Of a stretch of DNA of 15,135 nt, positions 14,600 through 15,135 are shown in pieces. Position 1 is the stretch's first letter. Each line of letters begins with the position of its first letter. This DNA is from Moraxellaceae bacterium (GTDB lineage Bacteria > Pseudomonadota > Gammaproteobacteria > Pseudomonadales > UBA3067). The position numbers and the translations under genes are program-made. Under the pieces are notes generated by a model, which had not been told where the DNA came from, made no database searches, and saw nothing but the letters and a program-made list of their open reading frames with translations. The stretch covers positions 1 to 15,135 of the forward strand of contig NVTH01000014.1 in assembly GCA_002401525.1 (NCBI GenBank), in the 5' to 3' direction.

Positions 14600-14667
14600 A
14601 TAGAGCCACTAAAACCATAGAACCACCGAAATAATAGAACCACCAAAATAATAGAACCACCGCTAAA
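14600..14667. repeat. 17-bp tandem repeat, four copies
   Basis: The unit atagaaccaccgaaata is seen at 14617-14633 and 14634-14650 with one difference, flanked by a diverged copy at 14600-14616 and a fourth, partly diverged copy from 14651. The array stands between the divergent DUF5062-like and acyltransferase genes, just before a candidate promoter. Confidence 0.85.
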
Positions 14668-14668
14668 A

Positions 14669-14697
14669 TTGACGCAAGCTGCGCAATTATTGATATT
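14669..14697 (+). promoter_or_regulatory. Candidate promoter for the acyltransferase gene
   Basis: TTGACG (14669-14674) and GATATT (14692-14697) are 17 bp apart and lie immediately after the 17-bp repeat array. Transcription would begin near 14704, about 110 nt ahead of the start codon. Confidence 0.4.
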
Positions 14698-14813
14698 ACC
14701 AATCTTCACTCATTCCTTTCACCAAAAATCAACTCCATGACTATACTTTCAAGCGAGTAGAACGAATAGACAGGATTTTCTTACGCCAAACCGAATTAGA
14801 ACAAACCGGCCAA

Positions 14814-15135
14814 ATGAGAACAAGCGGGGTTCAATTGCTACAAGCTCAACGACAGGAAGTCATTCAGCCTCGCCAAATACAGCCTACTCAACTAGAGAAC
14901 CTCACGCCTCTGCGCGGTATAGGCTCGATATTCGTATTAGTGTTCCACTTAAGATTTCAGTTCCCCGCCTTCAACGAGTTTATTCAACTGCACACCCAAT
15001 TTTTTCATCGCACCTATATTTGGGTGGATTTCTTTTTTATCCTTAGCGGCTTTGTCATTAATCACGTCTATGGAAAGAGCTTTGATAAAGGCTTTACGTT
15101 ACGCAAAGGGCGCCGCTTTATCGTGTCTCGTTTCG
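14814..15135 (+). CDS. Acyltransferase-3 family membrane protein (OafA-like), 5' part
   Basis: The first 107 codons of a gene that runs off the window. After a Gln-rich, probably cytoplasmic N-terminal stretch (residues 5-28) comes the family opening LENLTPLRGIGSIFVLVFH (about 28-46), where the Arg and final His match the conserved R and H of acyltransferase-3 proteins. Next is YIWVDFFFILSGFVINHVYG (about 66-85), which matches the usual VDlFFvLSGFli block, then a basic segment ending in RRFIVSRF, the normal start of the R-x-x-R-hxP region. The complete family is about 350-650 residues with ten or more membrane helices and O-acylates sugars of LPS, exopolysaccharide or glycolipids. The frame is open from 14694, but 14814 is its only ATG; it lacks a clear Shine-Dalgarno sequence, so the start is moderately sure. 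Substrate unknown. Confidence 0.85.
   Translation, partial: MRTSGVQLLQAQRQEVIQPRQIQPTQLENLTPLRGIGSIFVLVFHLRFQFPAFNEFIQLHTQFFHRTYIWVDFFFILSGFVINHVYGKSFDKGFTLRKGRRFIVSRF

Noticed and set aside
14600..14667. 17-bp array as iterons of a replication origin or an attachment site
   Set aside because: No replication initiator, integrase or tRNA gene is in the window, and the repeats adjoin an ordinary promoter.

Overview
The window looks like the chromosome of a free-living, probably marine, heterotrophic gammaproteobacterium. The support is indirect: a YheT-type hydrolase, a DUF5062-type small protein, OM lipoproteins with Ser after the lipid-anchored Cys, REP-like palindromes of the 'ATTCCCGC..GCGGGAAT' type, and AAGGA-type ribosome binding sites. 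I cannot name genus or species. Gene density is ordinary, and no phage, IS transposase, rRNA, tRNA or CRISPR array was found.

Left part (1-9203): a minus-strand soluble sensor histidine kinase (154-1734) is divergent from a plus-strand block. That block holds two tandem, clearly paralogous lipoproteins of about 0.9 kaa (2068-4881 and 5175-7922), followed by a secreted protein with the look of an outer-membrane beta-barrel (8031-9203). A strong intrinsic terminator separates the two lipoprotein genes, so they are probably separate transcripts. Together they look like a lineage-specific cell-envelope module of unknown function, possibly controlled by the neighbouring kinase.

Middle part (9204-11708): a class II aldolase/adducin-family protein (9483-10292) converges on a minus-strand PmoC/AmoC-like membrane protein (10578-11435). 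The second is the most striking gene here. It is the C subunit of copper membrane monooxygenases with all six Cu-ligand residues at canonical spacing, yet there is no A or B subunit gene beside it. A pair of perfect 31-bp inverted REP-like palindromes lies between the two convergent genes.

Right part (11709-15135): a minus-strand secreted DUF4124/peptidase-MA-like metalloprotease with an odd N-terminal extension (11709-12785); a divergent YheT-like alpha/beta hydrolase with an in-frame 9-bp minisatellite (13112-14212); a minus-strand DUF5062-type small protein (14270-14533); and the start of an acyltransferase-3 (OafA-like) membrane protein that runs off the right edge (14814 onward). Short tandem repeats of 14, 15 and 17 bp are scattered through the intergenic spaces.
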